DNA of 64,000 nucleotides, taken from Anaerotignum propionicum. Lineage in GTDB: Bacteria; Bacillota; Clostridia; Lachnospirales; Anaerotignaceae. Under the pieces are notes generated by a model. The model made no database searches. It was given only the letters and a program-made list of their open reading frames with translations, and had not been told where the DNA came from. The stretch is from contig NZ_JANGAD010000009.1 of assembly GCF_024461735.1 (NCBI RefSeq), forward strand, positions 1-64,000. Reading direction: 5' to 3'. The position numbers were made by a program, and so were the translations under genes. This document shows positions 45,626 to 54,607 of this stretch, piece by piece (position 1 is the stretch's first letter; each line of letters begins with the position of its first letter).

Positions 45626-46520
45626 TGATGTTGTTACAAACTTAAAATATGTTGCCAAAACTTTAGAACAATCTTATGATGTTGTTTGTACAAAATCAGG
45701 GAGAAAAGCAATTGAATATTTGAAAGAAAAAACGGTGGATTTAATTCTTCTGGATATTATGATGCCTGAAATGGACGGATTTCAAGTGTTGAACAGCCTA
45801 AAAGACAACCCGAAAACTGCTTCTATTCCCATTATTTTGTTAACGGCTGAGCAAGACAAAGAATTGGAGTTAAAAGGGCTCTCTGTTGGTGCTCAAGATT
45901 TTATCTCAAAACCCTTTGTTCCAGAAATCATGATGGCTCGAATAGATCGTATTTTAGAACTTTTTACATTGAGAAAGTATTTGGAATTAGAATTAAAATC
46001 TAAAGAAGAACAGGTTAAACATATGGAGAATATCTCCAGTACAGATGAGCTCACAGGGCTTTGGAAGCGAGGTTATTTGCGTCAACAGGTGAATCTCTCC
46101 CTTGAAAAGGAGAGGGGGGGATGTCTGTTTATTCTTGATATTGATAATTTCAAGCAAATCAATGATTCTTTCGGGCATATTGCCGGAGACACTGTTTTAA
46201 TCAATTTTTCTAGAAAACTACAGGAATGCCTATGCCTTGATGAGCAAGCGGCCAGACTTGGTGGGGATGAGTTTGTTATCTTTAAACATGGTGCCCATTC
46301 CTATGAAGAGATATGTCATAGAGCCACTGCCATTATGCAACAGCTCCATAAGGATGAAGCAGAAATAAATCCAGACGGAAGGTTTTCTGTCTCCATGGGG
46401 ATTGCATTGGCAAGGGAGAATGAAGTGAATTTTGAGATGCTTTATAGTTGTGCGGATAAAGCTCTTTATTATATTAAACAAAATGGTAAAAACGCCTTTC
46501 ATATTTTTGACATTTACTGA
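45597..46520 (+). CDS. REC-GGDEF diguanylate cyclase response regulator
   Basis: A 307-residue PleD/WspR-like regulator. REC (1-120) has phospho-acceptor Asp53 ([11 protein letters not shown]). The GGDEF domain has an intact active site ([10 protein letters not shown]) and the [12 protein letters not shown] entry motif. The RxxD inhibitory site five residues upstream is absent (LDEQA), so product inhibition at that site is not expected. It makes c-di-GMP when phosphorylated, presumably by the hybrid kinase whose gene it overlaps. It opposes the EAL and HD-GYP proteins of this window. Confidence 0.94.
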   Translation: MEKKKILVVDDVVTNLKYVAKTLEQSYDVVCTKSGRKAIEYLKEKTVDLILLDIMMPEMDGFQVLNSLKDNPKTASIPIILLTAEQDKELELKGLSVGAQDFISKPFVPEIMMARIDRILELFTLRKYLELELKSKEEQVKHMENISSTDELTGLWKRGYLRQQVNLSLEKERGGCLFILDIDNFKQINDSFGHIAGDTVLINFSRKLQECLCLDEQAARLGGDEFVIFKHGAHSYEEICHRATAIMQQLHKDEAEINPDGRFSVSMGIALARENEVNFEMLYSCADKALYYIKQNGKNAFHIFDIY

Positions 46521-46754
46521 AAAAAATAATGAAGAGAGCCATACACAAATAAAGAATCAAAATAATGAAAAGAGAGAAGGTTGGAAAGAGTATTTAAGGG
46601 ATGTGAACTTGAAAATGACATGTATTTACCACATGCTACGCATTTTAATTTAATATGTGATAATTAGTCATCCAACTTATGGTGAAAATAAAGTGTATAA
46701 CTATTTACAAATCGTTAAAAATAGAGTAAAAGATATCATAATTTGGAGGTAGCT

Positions 46755-47156
46755 ATGAAAGAGACCATTGATTTTTTAAACAAAAATAAGTTCGGTAATC
46801 TGGCAACTTGTGATGGAAACAAACCTGATACTCGCCCTTTTGAAGTGGCTCATATTTCTGATCAGGGACTTTTATTCTATGTGTCTTCGGATACAGATTT
46901 GAGCAAACAGTTGAAAGCAAATCCTAAAATTTGCTTTTGCGCCACCAATGATAAATATGACTATGTAAAGGTTACGGGTGAAATTACTTTTAGCAACAAT
47001 CAAGAAGATAAAGAATGTGTTCTGAAAAATAGTCATTTTGCGAAAAAAGTGTTTGATACCGTTGGTATGGACAAAATGGAAGTGTTTAAATTGAGTCATG
47101 GGGAGTGCATGTTGCATCACCATATGAATGATAATATAACTAAAGAAAGCTTTTAA
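46755..47156 (+). CDS. Pyridoxamine 5'-phosphate oxidase-like flavin-binding protein
   Basis: A 133-residue split-barrel protein: FLNKNKFGNLATCDGNKPDTRPFEV, a strand LLFYVSSDTDLSKQLKANPKICF and YVKVTGEITF. This family binds FMN or related cofactors; substrate unknown. ATG 46755 follows GGAGGT. Stands alone before a terminator. Confidence 0.88.
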   Translation: MKETIDFLNKNKFGNLATCDGNKPDTRPFEVAHISDQGLLFYVSSDTDLSKQLKANPKICFCATNDKYDYVKVTGEITFSNNQEDKECVLKNSHFAKKVFDTVGMDKMEVFKLSHGECMLHHHMNDNITKESF

Positions 47157-47194
47157 TGAGTTAAGAAAAATGCTTTAATAAAATAATAGGAAAT

Positions 47195-47242
47195 AAAAAA
47201 ACATCTATCATCCTGTAATTTTCAAAGGAATAGATGTTTTTT
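47195..47242 (+). terminator. Rho-independent terminator
   Basis: AAAAACATCTAT pairs with ATAGATGTTTTT around a 20-nt loop, with T-runs on both sides. Confidence 0.88.
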
Positions 47243-47357
47243 TATTAGTACCTTTAATTTAATGTAAATGTAAAGCATTAGGAATTCGTTAAAAAATATG
47301 AATAGAATTGCCTTAATTTCAAATGATAAAAAAGAAAAACAATTAGGAGGTTTTAGA

Positions 47358-47705
47358 ATGGGAATCGTTACGAAAGCAACAGATAAGTTTCAGCTTTGCA
47401 TTGATGCCTGTGTGAAGTGTACCCAGGCTTGCTATGAATGCTTTGATGCATGTTTAAAAGAGACAGATGTGAACAAAAGAAAGAAATGCCTTTTTATTTT
47501 AATGGAATGTGCTAAGATGTGTGAAACATCAGTTGCTTTGATGTCAATGAATGGACATCAAGCTTATGAATATTGCGAATTGTGCGGAAAAATTTGTGCT
47601 ATGTGCGCCCAAGAATGTGGCGTAATGGAAGATGAGCATTGCAAGAAGTGTGCAGCAATTTGCAAAGATTGTGCAGATGAATGTATTAAGGTTTCTTCAA
47701 CATAA
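47358..47705 (+). CDS. Cys-rich four-helix-bundle protein, DUF326/Csp-like
   Basis: A 115-residue protein with about twenty cysteines in CxxxC and CxxC spacing along helices (CIDACVKCTQACYECFDACL, CAKMCETS, CELCGKICAMCAQECG, CKKCAAICKDCADEC). This is the pattern of the DUF326 family and of copper-storage Csp proteins, where Cys residues line a four-helix bundle and bind Cu(I). Metal storage is probable; in an anaerobe other soft metals are possible. ATG 47358 follows TTAGGAGG. Confidence 0.88.
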   Translation: MGIVTKATDKFQLCIDACVKCTQACYECFDACLKETDVNKRKKCLFILMECAKMCETSVALMSMNGHQAYEYCELCGKICAMCAQECGVMEDEHCKKCAAICKDCADECIKVSST

Positions 47706-47776
47706 TGCGGATTTAACAATCACCCTATGTAGAGAATGTATTTAAAGCATTGAGTGTTTATAAATTTGAGAAAGAA

Positions 47777-47820
47777 ATAGACTGAATCCATGGTTGTCAT
47801 AGATTCAGTCTATTTTTTTG
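47777..47820. terminator. Bidirectional terminator
   Basis: ATAGACTGAATC pairs with GATTCAGTCTAT, followed by TTTTTTT. It lies between the convergent Csp-like and XRE genes. Confidence 0.9.
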
Positions 47821-47836
47821 ACTGATATTTATAAGC

Positions 47837-48187
47837 TCATTTGACTGCTTTGAGTAAATCTTCGGCAGAAATGCCATATAGGTTTGCCAAAGCCAATAGA
47901 TTTGAAGTGCTTGGGTCAGAAGTACCGTTTTCCCATTTTGATACAGCTTGACGACTGACGCCTACGCTTTCTGCAACAAATTCTTGGGTCATTTTACAAC
48001 GAGTACGGTTTTCTTTCAATGCTTCCCCAAGGGATTTAGTTACCCGGTCTTTTTCTTTTCGTACCCCATCGGAACGGATATATTTCTGTAGGGCTTTTAT
48101 GATAAGTACAATCAAATAAATAATAAGAGCCCCTATAGCCAGATAAATGAGAATACCACCAAGTAAAAATGATATGCTAATGTTCAT
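47837..48187 (-). CDS. Membrane-anchored XRE-family regulator
   Basis: A 116-residue protein. An N-terminal transmembrane helix (about 5-33, FLLGGILIYLAIGALIIYLIV) is followed by a basic linker and a C-terminal helix-turn-helix of the XRE/HTH_3 type (MTQEFVAESVGVSRQAVSKWENGTSDPS). Most XRE regulators are soluble with the HTH at the N-terminus, so the anchored reverse order is unusual. AAAGGAGG precedes the ATG. Target unknown. Confidence 0.88.
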   Translation of the reverse strand: MNISISFLLGGILIYLAIGALIIYLIVLIIKALQKYIRSDGVRKEKDRVTKSLGEALKENRTRCKMTQEFVAESVGVSRQAVSKWENGTSDPSTSNLLALANLYGISAEDLLKAVK

Positions 48188-48573
48188 TTTTGTACCTCCT
48201 TTCTATGAAACAGTCTAACAGAATCTTTGCGTTGCTTAAACCAACTATTGCGCAAGAATTGGTTTCTATCCAGTTGCGGGTGCAATAAAGTTAATGTTAG
48301 GGATGGATTTTATATGTTTTTTCATTTTATCACAGGGAAATACATCTGTCACAACAAACAAGCAAAGAAGAGAAAACAGCAGATGTTGTTTATTAAAAGG
48401 GGTTACAAGGCTTATTGTTTGGAAAAATGTAGTCATGGGTAAGGGAGTAACTCCTTTTAGTTGAATTTAAAGAGGGATGCTTGTATAATTTAAGGAATGT
48501 AGGAATATCTACAATAAGGATTATAATAGTTTCAATGATATACCAAGGGTATAGGAACACTAAGGAGGAAACT
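48188..48573. other. Divergent intergenic region
   Basis: About 385 bases between the XRE gene and the FAD oxidoreductase gene. A 71-codon frame here has no ribosome site. Nothing else recognised. Confidence 0.4.
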
Positions 48574-49620
48574 ATGAAAAATGAATGCTATGATATTTTG
48601 ATTATTGGCGGGGGGCCTGCAGGTGCCACATTGGCGAGGCTTTTGCCGAAAAGATATCGGGTGATTTTAATTGATAAAAAGCAGAAAGAGAATGGATTTG
48701 AAAAGCCCTGTGGTGGACTTCTTTCAGAGGATGCACAGCGTTCTTTGGCACAGTTAAACATCACTATGCCAAAGGAAATTTTGGCGGATCCTCAAATATT
48801 TTCCGTTAAAACCATAGATGTAGAAACTGGATTAATACGCCATTATCAAAGAACCTATATTAATTTGGATCGACACAAGTTTGATATGTGGCTGTTAAGC
48901 TTGATTCCTGACAATGTGAAAAAGACAAATGGAATTGTTCGCAGTTTTCATAAAGATGAAAAAGGGTACACAGTAGAGCTTTTTGATGGTCGTATTTTTC
49001 ATACCAGATATATTGTTGGTGCTGATGGCGCCAATTCAATAGTCCGCAAGACATTGTATCCGAATAAGACGATGCCTAGCTATGTGGCAATACAGCAAAG
49101 CTTTCGTGAACAGCACAAAACACCTTTTTATTCTTGTATATTTGATAAAAAAACAAGTGATTGCTGTTCGTGGTCTATTTCGAAAGATGATGTACTTATA
49201 TTTGGCGGTGCTTTTGCGCCTCAAAACTGTCGAAAAGCTTTTGAAAAGCAAAAACAACGTTTGGAAAAATACGGGTTTCGTTTTGGAAAACCTCTTAAAA
49301 CGGAGGCTTGTATTGTCTTGCGCCCCAAATCATATTTTGACATTTGCACAGGAAAAGATAAAGCCTTTTTGATTGGGGAGGCGGCGGGTTTTATTAGTCC
49401 CAGCTCCCTTGAAGGAATTAGCTTTGCCATAAATAGTGCAATTCTATTGGCTCAGACGTTTACCCTTCAAAGTAAAAAGAAGGAGAAAGAATATCATAAA
49501 AAAACCATTCATCTGAGAATAAAAATTTTATTAAAAATCTTGAAATGTCCCTTCATGTATCATCCAGTGTTACGTAAACTAGTAATGCTGAGTGGATATA
49601 CATCAATAGATGTGAAATGA
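48574..49620 (+). CDS. Geranylgeranyl-reductase-family FAD oxidoreductase
   Basis: A 348-residue flavoprotein with an N-terminal FAD motif (DILIIGGGPAGATLARLL), the PCGGLLSEDA segment characteristic of the geranylgeranyl reductase/lycopene-cyclase-like branch, and a second FAD motif (LIGEAAGFISPSSLEGISFA). Such enzymes reduce isoprenoid chains or other lipids; the substrate is not deducible. TAAGGAGG precedes ATG 48574, so the longer frame from 48481 is not used. Confidence 0.9.
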   Translation: MKNECYDILIIGGGPAGATLARLLPKRYRVILIDKKQKENGFEKPCGGLLSEDAQRSLAQLNITMPKEILADPQIFSVKTIDVETGLIRHYQRTYINLDRHKFDMWLLSLIPDNVKKTNGIVRSFHKDEKGYTVELFDGRIFHTRYIVGADGANSIVRKTLYPNKTMPSYVAIQQSFREQHKTPFYSCIFDKKTSDCCSWSISKDDVLIFGGAFAPQNCRKAFEKQKQRLEKYGFRFGKPLKTEACIVLRPKSYFDICTGKDKAFLIGEAAGFISPSSLEGISFAINSAILLAQTFTLQSKKKEKEYHKKTIHLRIKILLKILKCPFMYHPVLRKLVMLSGYTSIDVK

Positions 49621-49766
49621 ACTTAAAGACCGAATGTCTATGCTTGACTGAGTGCTGATTTCAAAGATTTCAATTTCTGAAAAGGCGAGTCCTAGAATAG
49701 CTTGATGTAAAAATGTAGAAGTATTTATGCCCCCGGGGTGTGAATTTATTTAAGGAGATATGTGAT

Positions 49767-49921
49767 ATGGATTTAATAAGTGATGGATTAAAATTGTAGC
49801 TGTATCAATAGTCTTAGGAAAATTGTTGATGTTTTTGGGAGGAAAGGTGCATGTTTTCGGTTTGATACAAAGTCACATGAAAAGTCTTTTAAATTTTTTA
49901 TATCACAAAAAAACGAAATAG
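49767..49921 (+). pseudogene. Possible frameshifted small membrane protein
   Basis: Behind AAGGAGATATGTGAT, a frame starts MDLISDGLK and stops. A shift by one base at the following A-run continues as IVAVSIVLGKLLMFLGGKVHVFG to a stop at 49919-49921. Either a small decayed gene or a chance frame. Confidence 0.3.
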
Positions 49922-49976
49922 TTTTATTAAGAAACCAGATTCAGATTTAGAAATAAAAATAGTAATGCAAAGCAAT

Positions 49977-50011
49977 AAAAGTGGTGTCTGATAAAATCAG
50001 GCACCGCTTTT
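49977..50011. terminator. Bidirectional terminator
   Basis: AAAAGTGGTGTCTGAT pairs with ATCAGGCACCGCTTTT (wobbles at two positions) with a 3-nt loop and T-runs outside. It abuts the stop codon of the membrane protein gene. Confidence 0.88.
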
Positions 50012-50563
50012 TTATTGTAAGAGCCAGAAAAATGAAAAAGCTGCTGCAACTGAAGAACCAATTAGGTTAAACAACATATCCATATCTGTATCCCTTAGAC
50101 CTTTTTGCGTTTTTGGCTCATCTTTTTTTGAAATATCATGGCTCATCTCCAGGAGTTCAAAGAAAACCCCAAGGGTATTGCCAGCACAAAATATAAAGAT
50201 CGCCTGAAATAATTTGGAGCTTCCCGTATTGATAAAATGATTCAAGGTACAATAAGTGAACATAGAGAATGAAAAAGAGCCAAATGCATGAAGATAGCGG
50301 TCAAAGGTTCTGGATTTGGTATAGCCACCTAAATAGTGACCCAAAAAACATGCCCCTAAAATTGTGAGCATTGTCAGAAACAATACATAGTCTGGAATTG
50401 CTATATGGAAAACCCAAATTGCCACAAAAAATATTGTATAAGCGATATAAGTTGATAATGCTTCCTTTGCATAGGGTATATCACCCCTTTTAAATAGCTT
50501 TATTACTGAAAAAACACAAAGAGCGGTTATAATGGAATAAGAAATTATAATCCATAAGGGCAT
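50012..50563 (-). CDS. Polytopic membrane protein, YjdF/DUF2238-like
   Basis: About 183 residues with five to six hydrophobic helices. The C-terminal segment FFELLEMSHDISKKDEPKTQKGLRDTDMDMLFNLIGS resembles the acidic loop (QKGLRDTDxDML-N-G) of small YjdF-like integral membrane proteins of unknown function. ATG 50563 has GGAAGTG upstream; ATG 50578 is possible but lacks a ribosome site. Monocistronic. Confidence 0.75.
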   Translation of the reverse strand: MPLWIIISYSIITALCVFSVIKLFKRGDIPYAKEALSTYIAYTIFFVAIWVFHIAIPDYVLFLTMLTILGACFLGHYLGGYTKSRTFDRYLHAFGSFSFSMFTYCTLNHFINTGSSKLFQAIFIFCAGNTLGVFFELLEMSHDISKKDEPKTQKGLRDTDMDMLFNLIGSSVAAAFSFFWLLQ

Positions 50564-50578
50564 ACTGTTCACTTCCAT

Positions 50579-50932
50579 TCAAGTATTTTTGTCTGCTATT
50601 TAATATTCATAATTTCTGTAAAAATATACTGAATTTGCATACTAAAATAACTCAATATGAAAAATCAAAAAATTTTAGCTAATACTTCAAATGTTTTGAA
50701 TAGATTTATGGTTTTTTTACCTACACTGGGAAGATTGTTTCCCTAAAAGTAAAATAGAATGCTTTAGTTTTGTTTCTTAAGGGTAAGGGTGATAAAAAAT
50801 TTGAGATTTATCAGTTAATCTAAATTGATAAGGAGGCTTTACGAATACCTAACAACATTTTGCTTTAGAATTAACACGGATACCTTACAATAAAGGTGTA
50901 CGTAAAAGGCCTACGCAGGAAGGAGTTTTGAT
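50579..50932. other. Divergent intergenic region
   Basis: About 355 AT-rich bases without a gene; a GAAGGAG ribosome site for the downstream phosphatase gene lies at the right end. Confidence 0.4.
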
Positions 50933-51709
50933 TTGGATAAGATAAAAGAGAAAAAAGGATTTATATGTGATATGGACGGTGTGATTTACCATGGTAATAA
51001 CTTATTGCCTGGTACAAAAGAATTTGTTCAGTGGCTTTATAAAGAGAGTAAGGAATTTTTATTTTTGACCAATTCAAGCAATCGCACCCCTAAGGAATTG
51101 CAGCAAAAGCTACAGATGCTAGGTTTAGAAGTGGATGAAAAGCATTTCTACACTAGTGCCCTTGCCACTGCAAAGTTTTTAAGCAAGCAAATGCCAAATT
51201 GCAGTGCCTATGTGATTGGTGACCCCGGTCTTTATCATGCTCTTTTTGATGCAGGGATAACCATTAGCAATACTAATCCCGATTACGTGGTTGTGGGTGA
51301 AACCAAAAGTTATAATTATGAAAGTATTTGCCTTGCAGTAAAGTTTGTTTTAAACGGTGCAAGGCTGATTGGTACAAATTCTGATTTAACTGGACCATCA
51401 GAAATCGGAATTATACCAGCATGCCGTGCCTTGGTTGCCCCAATTGAAGCGGCAACCGGGAAGAATGCATATTTCGTAGGAAAACCTAATCCCCTGATGA
51501 TGCGTACAGGAATACAAATGCTTGGGGTACATTCAAAAGATGCCGTTATGATAGGAGATAGAATGGATACAGACATAATTGCAGGGATTGAAAGTGGGTT
51601 GGATACTGTGCTTGTTTTAAGCGGTGTCACTTCAAGAGAAGCAATTGATCTATATCCCTATAGACCACGCCTTGTTTTAGACGGAATTGGTGATTTTGTT
51701 AAAGAATAA
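50933..51709 (+). CDS. HAD-IIA family phosphatase, NagD-like
   Basis: A 258-residue haloacid dehalogenase-type phosphatase: motif I ICDMDGVIYHG, motif II LTNSSNRTP, a C2 cap in the middle with VVGETKSYNYE, motif III VGKPNPLM and motif IV MIGDRMDTDIIAG. NagD-like enzymes dephosphorylate small sugar or nucleotide phosphates; the exact substrate is unknown. The start is TTG 50933, seven bases after GAAGGAGT. Confidence 0.92.
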   Translation: MDKIKEKKGFICDMDGVIYHGNNLLPGTKEFVQWLYKESKEFLFLTNSSNRTPKELQQKLQMLGLEVDEKHFYTSALATAKFLSKQMPNCSAYVIGDPGLYHALFDAGITISNTNPDYVVVGETKSYNYESICLAVKFVLNGARLIGTNSDLTGPSEIGIIPACRALVAPIEAATGKNAYFVGKPNPLMMRTGIQMLGVHSKDAVMIGDRMDTDIIAGIESGLDTVLVLSGVTSREAIDLYPYRPRLVLDGIGDFVKE

Positions 51710-51738
51710 AGAAGTAATTCTGTTGCAGGGGATAATAT

Positions 51739-52008
51739 ATGAAAAAACCTATGTTTTGGATACGAGTGTATTAATACTATCCCCAGTTTCATTGCTTTGC
51801 TTTGAGGAAAACAATCTGGTTCTGCCAATTGTATGTTTAGAAAAGCTGGATAACTAAAATCCAAGGCTGAACTATGTGGTTCTAGTGCGAGATTTTGTAT
51901 AAGCTTTTTAGAAAGCTGAGGCAAGAAGGCGTGGGAATAGTCTCTAAGAAGGTCTTTACCTGTAAAAAAATAGTCGGAGAACTAGAAATTAGTTGGCTGA
52001 AATATTAA
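51739..52008 (+). pseudogene. Decayed PIN domain of a PhoH-type ATPase
   Basis: The translation in shifting frames reads KTYVLDTSVLI, then EENNLVLPIVCLEKLDN, ELCGSSARFCISFLES and LRQEGVGIVSKKVFTCKK. This is the N-terminal PIN domain of PhoH-like proteins (YVLDTSVL, VLP-VLEELD, LG-NAR--IRFLD). At least three frameshifts or stops interrupt it and the ATPase part is absent. A relic ribosome site AGGGGATA precedes ATG 51739. Confidence 0.7.
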
Positions 52009-52034
52009 ATGCCATGACAGGGATGTCATGGCAT
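52009..52034. terminator. Hairpin downstream of nrdD
   Basis: A perfect 11-bp stem ATGCCATGACA/TGTCATGGCAT with a 4-nt loop; on the minus strand it is followed by a TTAATATTT tail. Probable nrdD terminator. Confidence 0.6.
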
Positions 52035-52092
52035 TCCATTTATGATGATAGCATTTTCTCTACATGCTATTATTGAGCAAATCACTGTAGAA

Positions 52093-54489
52093 TCAAACGA
52101 GTGCTGTTTGTGTTTCAATATAATTTCTTATATTAGATGCATTTACGTGTAATGTGAATTCTAATCCATTTTGCACAACCATTGCAGGCACGCTTCTAAT
52201 TCCGTACTGCTCCACCAATTCGCTATTTTCTTCTGCCTGTATCAGATCATAAGCTATATTGGCTTGAGACAAAAAGGATTTTACCATGTTACAATTTGCA
52301 CATGTGTTGGTGGTGAAAAGCATAATCCTATTTTCTGTTGCAGGATTTTGCTTTTTCTTTATGGGAAAGCTGTCAAGTTTAAGGTTGTCTTGTTTCAAAG
52401 TATGTTTTAAAACACACTTTTTGTCCAAGTCATATAGTTTTCTATCCTTAAACTCTTGCGTTTTTCCTTCATTCCAGTTCTGTACTGGACGATAATAACC
52501 TGTAATGCGGCTGTAAACCTCCGTTGTTCCTCCACACTTGTCGCAAACATACTTTTCTCCATTAATATATCCATGATTTTTACAAATGGAATAGGTTGGG
52601 GAAAGTGTATAATAGGGCAGAGTATAATTTTCTGCTATTTTTCTCACCAAAGTTGCAGCGGCTTTCCATCCGGGAAGTTTTTCACCTAAGAAAGCGTGGA
52701 AAACAGTGCCTGAGGTATAAAGTGTTTGCAAATCATCCTGAGAATCCAGTGCTTCAAAAATATCATCGGTAAAGCCCACTGGCAAATGGGATGAATTTGT
52801 ATAGTAAGGTGTCTCACCAGCTTTAGCGGCAGTAATAATATCTGGATAGCGCTTTACATCATGCTTTGCCAAACGGAAGGTTGTACTTTCTGCAGGGGTA
52901 GCTTCCAAGTTGTATAAGTCGCCATACTTCTCCTGATAGTCGGAAAGACGTTCTCTCATGTAGTTCAGAACCTCTTTGGCGAAGGCATGAGCTTGGGGAT
53001 GGGAAATATCTTTTTTTATCCAGTTGGCATTGAGGGTTGCTTCATTCATTCCGATTAGGCCAATGGTAGAGAAATGATTTCCAAATCCTCCCAAGTAACG
53101 CTTTGTATAGGGATACAATCCTTCCTCCAGAAGTTTGGTTACGACGTTACGCTTGATTTTAAGGCTCCTTGCAGCAATATCCATCTTTTTATCAAGGCGG
53201 GCATAAAAATCCTTTTCATCCTTGGCTAGATAGGCAATGCGGGGCAGGTTAATGGTTACAACACCAATAGACCCTGTGCTTTCTCCGCTGCCGAAGAAAC
53301 CTCCTGATTTTTTACGAAGCTCCCGTAAATCCAAACGCAAGCGACAGCACATGCTTCTTACATCGCTGGGTTCCAATTCGCTGTTAATGTAATTTGAGAA
53401 ATAAGGGGTGCCATATTTGGCAGCCATCTCGAATAACAGACGATTGTTTTCTGTGTCGCTCCAGTCAAAATCTCTGGTGATGGAATATGTTGGGATAGGA
53501 TATTGAAATCCCCGTCCGTTTGCATCTCCTTCTATCATGATTTCGATGAAGGCCTTATTTACCATATCCATTTCTTTTTTACAGTCTTTATATTTGAAAT
53601 CCATTTCCTTACCGCCCACAATTGCAGGCAGCTCCGCAAGATCATTGGGCACAACCCAATCTAGGGTAATGTTAGAGAAGGGAGCCTGTGTTCCCCACCG
53701 TGATGGGGTATTTACTCCATAAATAAAACTTTCAATGCATTTTTTTACTGCATCATAGGAGAGATTGTCTGCTTTTACAAAGGGTGCCAAATAGGTGTCA
53801 AAGGAAGAGAACGCTTGGGCACCTGCCCATTCGTTTTGCATGATACCCAAAAAATTTACCATTTGATTGCAAAGGGTTGCTAAATGGCTGGCAGGGGAGG
53901 AGGTAATCTTTCCGGGAATTCCCCCTAGGCCTTCCTGAATGAGCTGTTTTAAGCTCCAACCTGCACAATAGCCCGTAAGCATGGACAAATCATGAAGGTG
54001 AATATCTGCATCACGGTGTGCTTGGGCAATTTCTGTGTCATAAATTTCGCTTAACCAATAGTTTGCAGTAATGGCTCCAGAGTTGCTCAAAATCAAACCA
54101 CCTACGGAATATGTAACAGTGGAATTTTCCTTTACTCGCCAATCCGTTACATTTAAGTAACTATCTACGGTTTCTTTGAAATCTAAAATGGTTGATTTCA
54201 TATTTCGCATTTTTTCATGCTGTTTTCTATATAAAATAAAAGCCTTAGCTACATCAGCGTATCCACTTTTACTCAAAATATTTTCAACGCTATCTTGGAT
54301 ATCTTCTACAGAGATAAAACCGTCTTGAATTTTAGGTTCAAAATCGGCTGTGACTTTTAAAGATAAAAAATCAATGGTTTGTGGATGATATTGCTTATTC
54401 TGTGATTCAAAAGCTTTGGTGATTGCCTTACTGATTTTGACTAAATCAAACTCAGCAAACTGACCGTCTCTTTTAATTACTCTATACAT
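52093..54489 (-). CDS. nrdD: Anaerobic ribonucleoside-triphosphate reductase with C-terminal glutaredoxin-like domain
   Basis: A 798-residue class III ribonucleotide reductase. It starts with an ATP-cone (MYRVIKRDGQFAEFDLVKISKAI), followed by the catalytic barrel. A Cys4 zinc site (CKNHGY, CDKCGG) and the glycyl radical loop (RITGYYRPVQNWNEGK) end the core near residue 705. An added thioredoxin/glutaredoxin-like domain (about 722-798) carries CANC and the cis-proline VRSVPAM-type segment (YGIRSVPAMV). It makes dNTPs without oxygen. The ATP-cone begins at ATG 54489, so the longer frame to 54564 is not used. Formate or a thiol usually supplies electrons; the fused domain suggests an intramolecular thiol donor. 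Confidence 0.95.
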   Translation of the reverse strand: MYRVIKRDGQFAEFDLVKISKAITKAFESQNKQYHPQTIDFLSLKVTADFEPKIQDGFISVEDIQDSVENILSKSGYADVAKAFILYRKQHEKMRNMKSTILDFKETVDSYLNVTDWRVKENSTVTYSVGGLILSNSGAITANYWLSEIYDTEIAQAHRDADIHLHDLSMLTGYCAGWSLKQLIQEGLGGIPGKITSSPASHLATLCNQMVNFLGIMQNEWAGAQAFSSFDTYLAPFVKADNLSYDAVKKCIESFIYGVNTPSRWGTQAPFSNITLDWVVPNDLAELPAIVGGKEMDFKYKDCKKEMDMVNKAFIEIMIEGDANGRGFQYPIPTYSITRDFDWSDTENNRLLFEMAAKYGTPYFSNYINSELEPSDVRSMCCRLRLDLRELRKKSGGFFGSGESTGSIGVVTINLPRIAYLAKDEKDFYARLDKKMDIAARSLKIKRNVVTKLLEEGLYPYTKRYLGGFGNHFSTIGLIGMNEATLNANWIKKDISHPQAHAFAKEVLNYMRERLSDYQEKYGDLYNLEATPAESTTFRLAKHDVKRYPDIITAAKAGETPYYTNSSHLPVGFTDDIFEALDSQDDLQTLYTSGTVFHAFLGEKLPGWKAAATLVRKIAENYTLPYYTLSPTYSICKNHGYINGEKYVCDKCGGTTEVYSRITGYYRPVQNWNEGKTQEFKDRKLYDLDKKCVLKHTLKQDNLKLDSFPIKKKQNPATENRIMLFTTNTCANCNMVKSFLSQANIAYDLIQAEENSELVEQYGIRSVPAMVVQNGLEFTLHVNASNIRNYIETQTALV

Positions 54490-54558
54490 CTCTCTTAACC
54501 TCGATTCCTTTTTATTTTCATCATTGTAGCACAGATGGCTTATACATACAATCATAAA

Positions 54559-54574
54559 ATACAATATGTAGTAT
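54559..54574 (-). promoter_or_regulatory. NrdR box
   Basis: ATACAATATGTAGTAT matches 13 of 16 positions of the NrdR operator consensus acaCwAtATaTwGtgt. It lies between nrdG and nrdD, about 70 nt upstream of the nrdD start. I did not find the usual second box about 31 bp away. Confidence 0.55.
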
Positions 54575-54607
54575 TAATTTTAGATAGAACCACAACCTGT
54601 GGAATAA

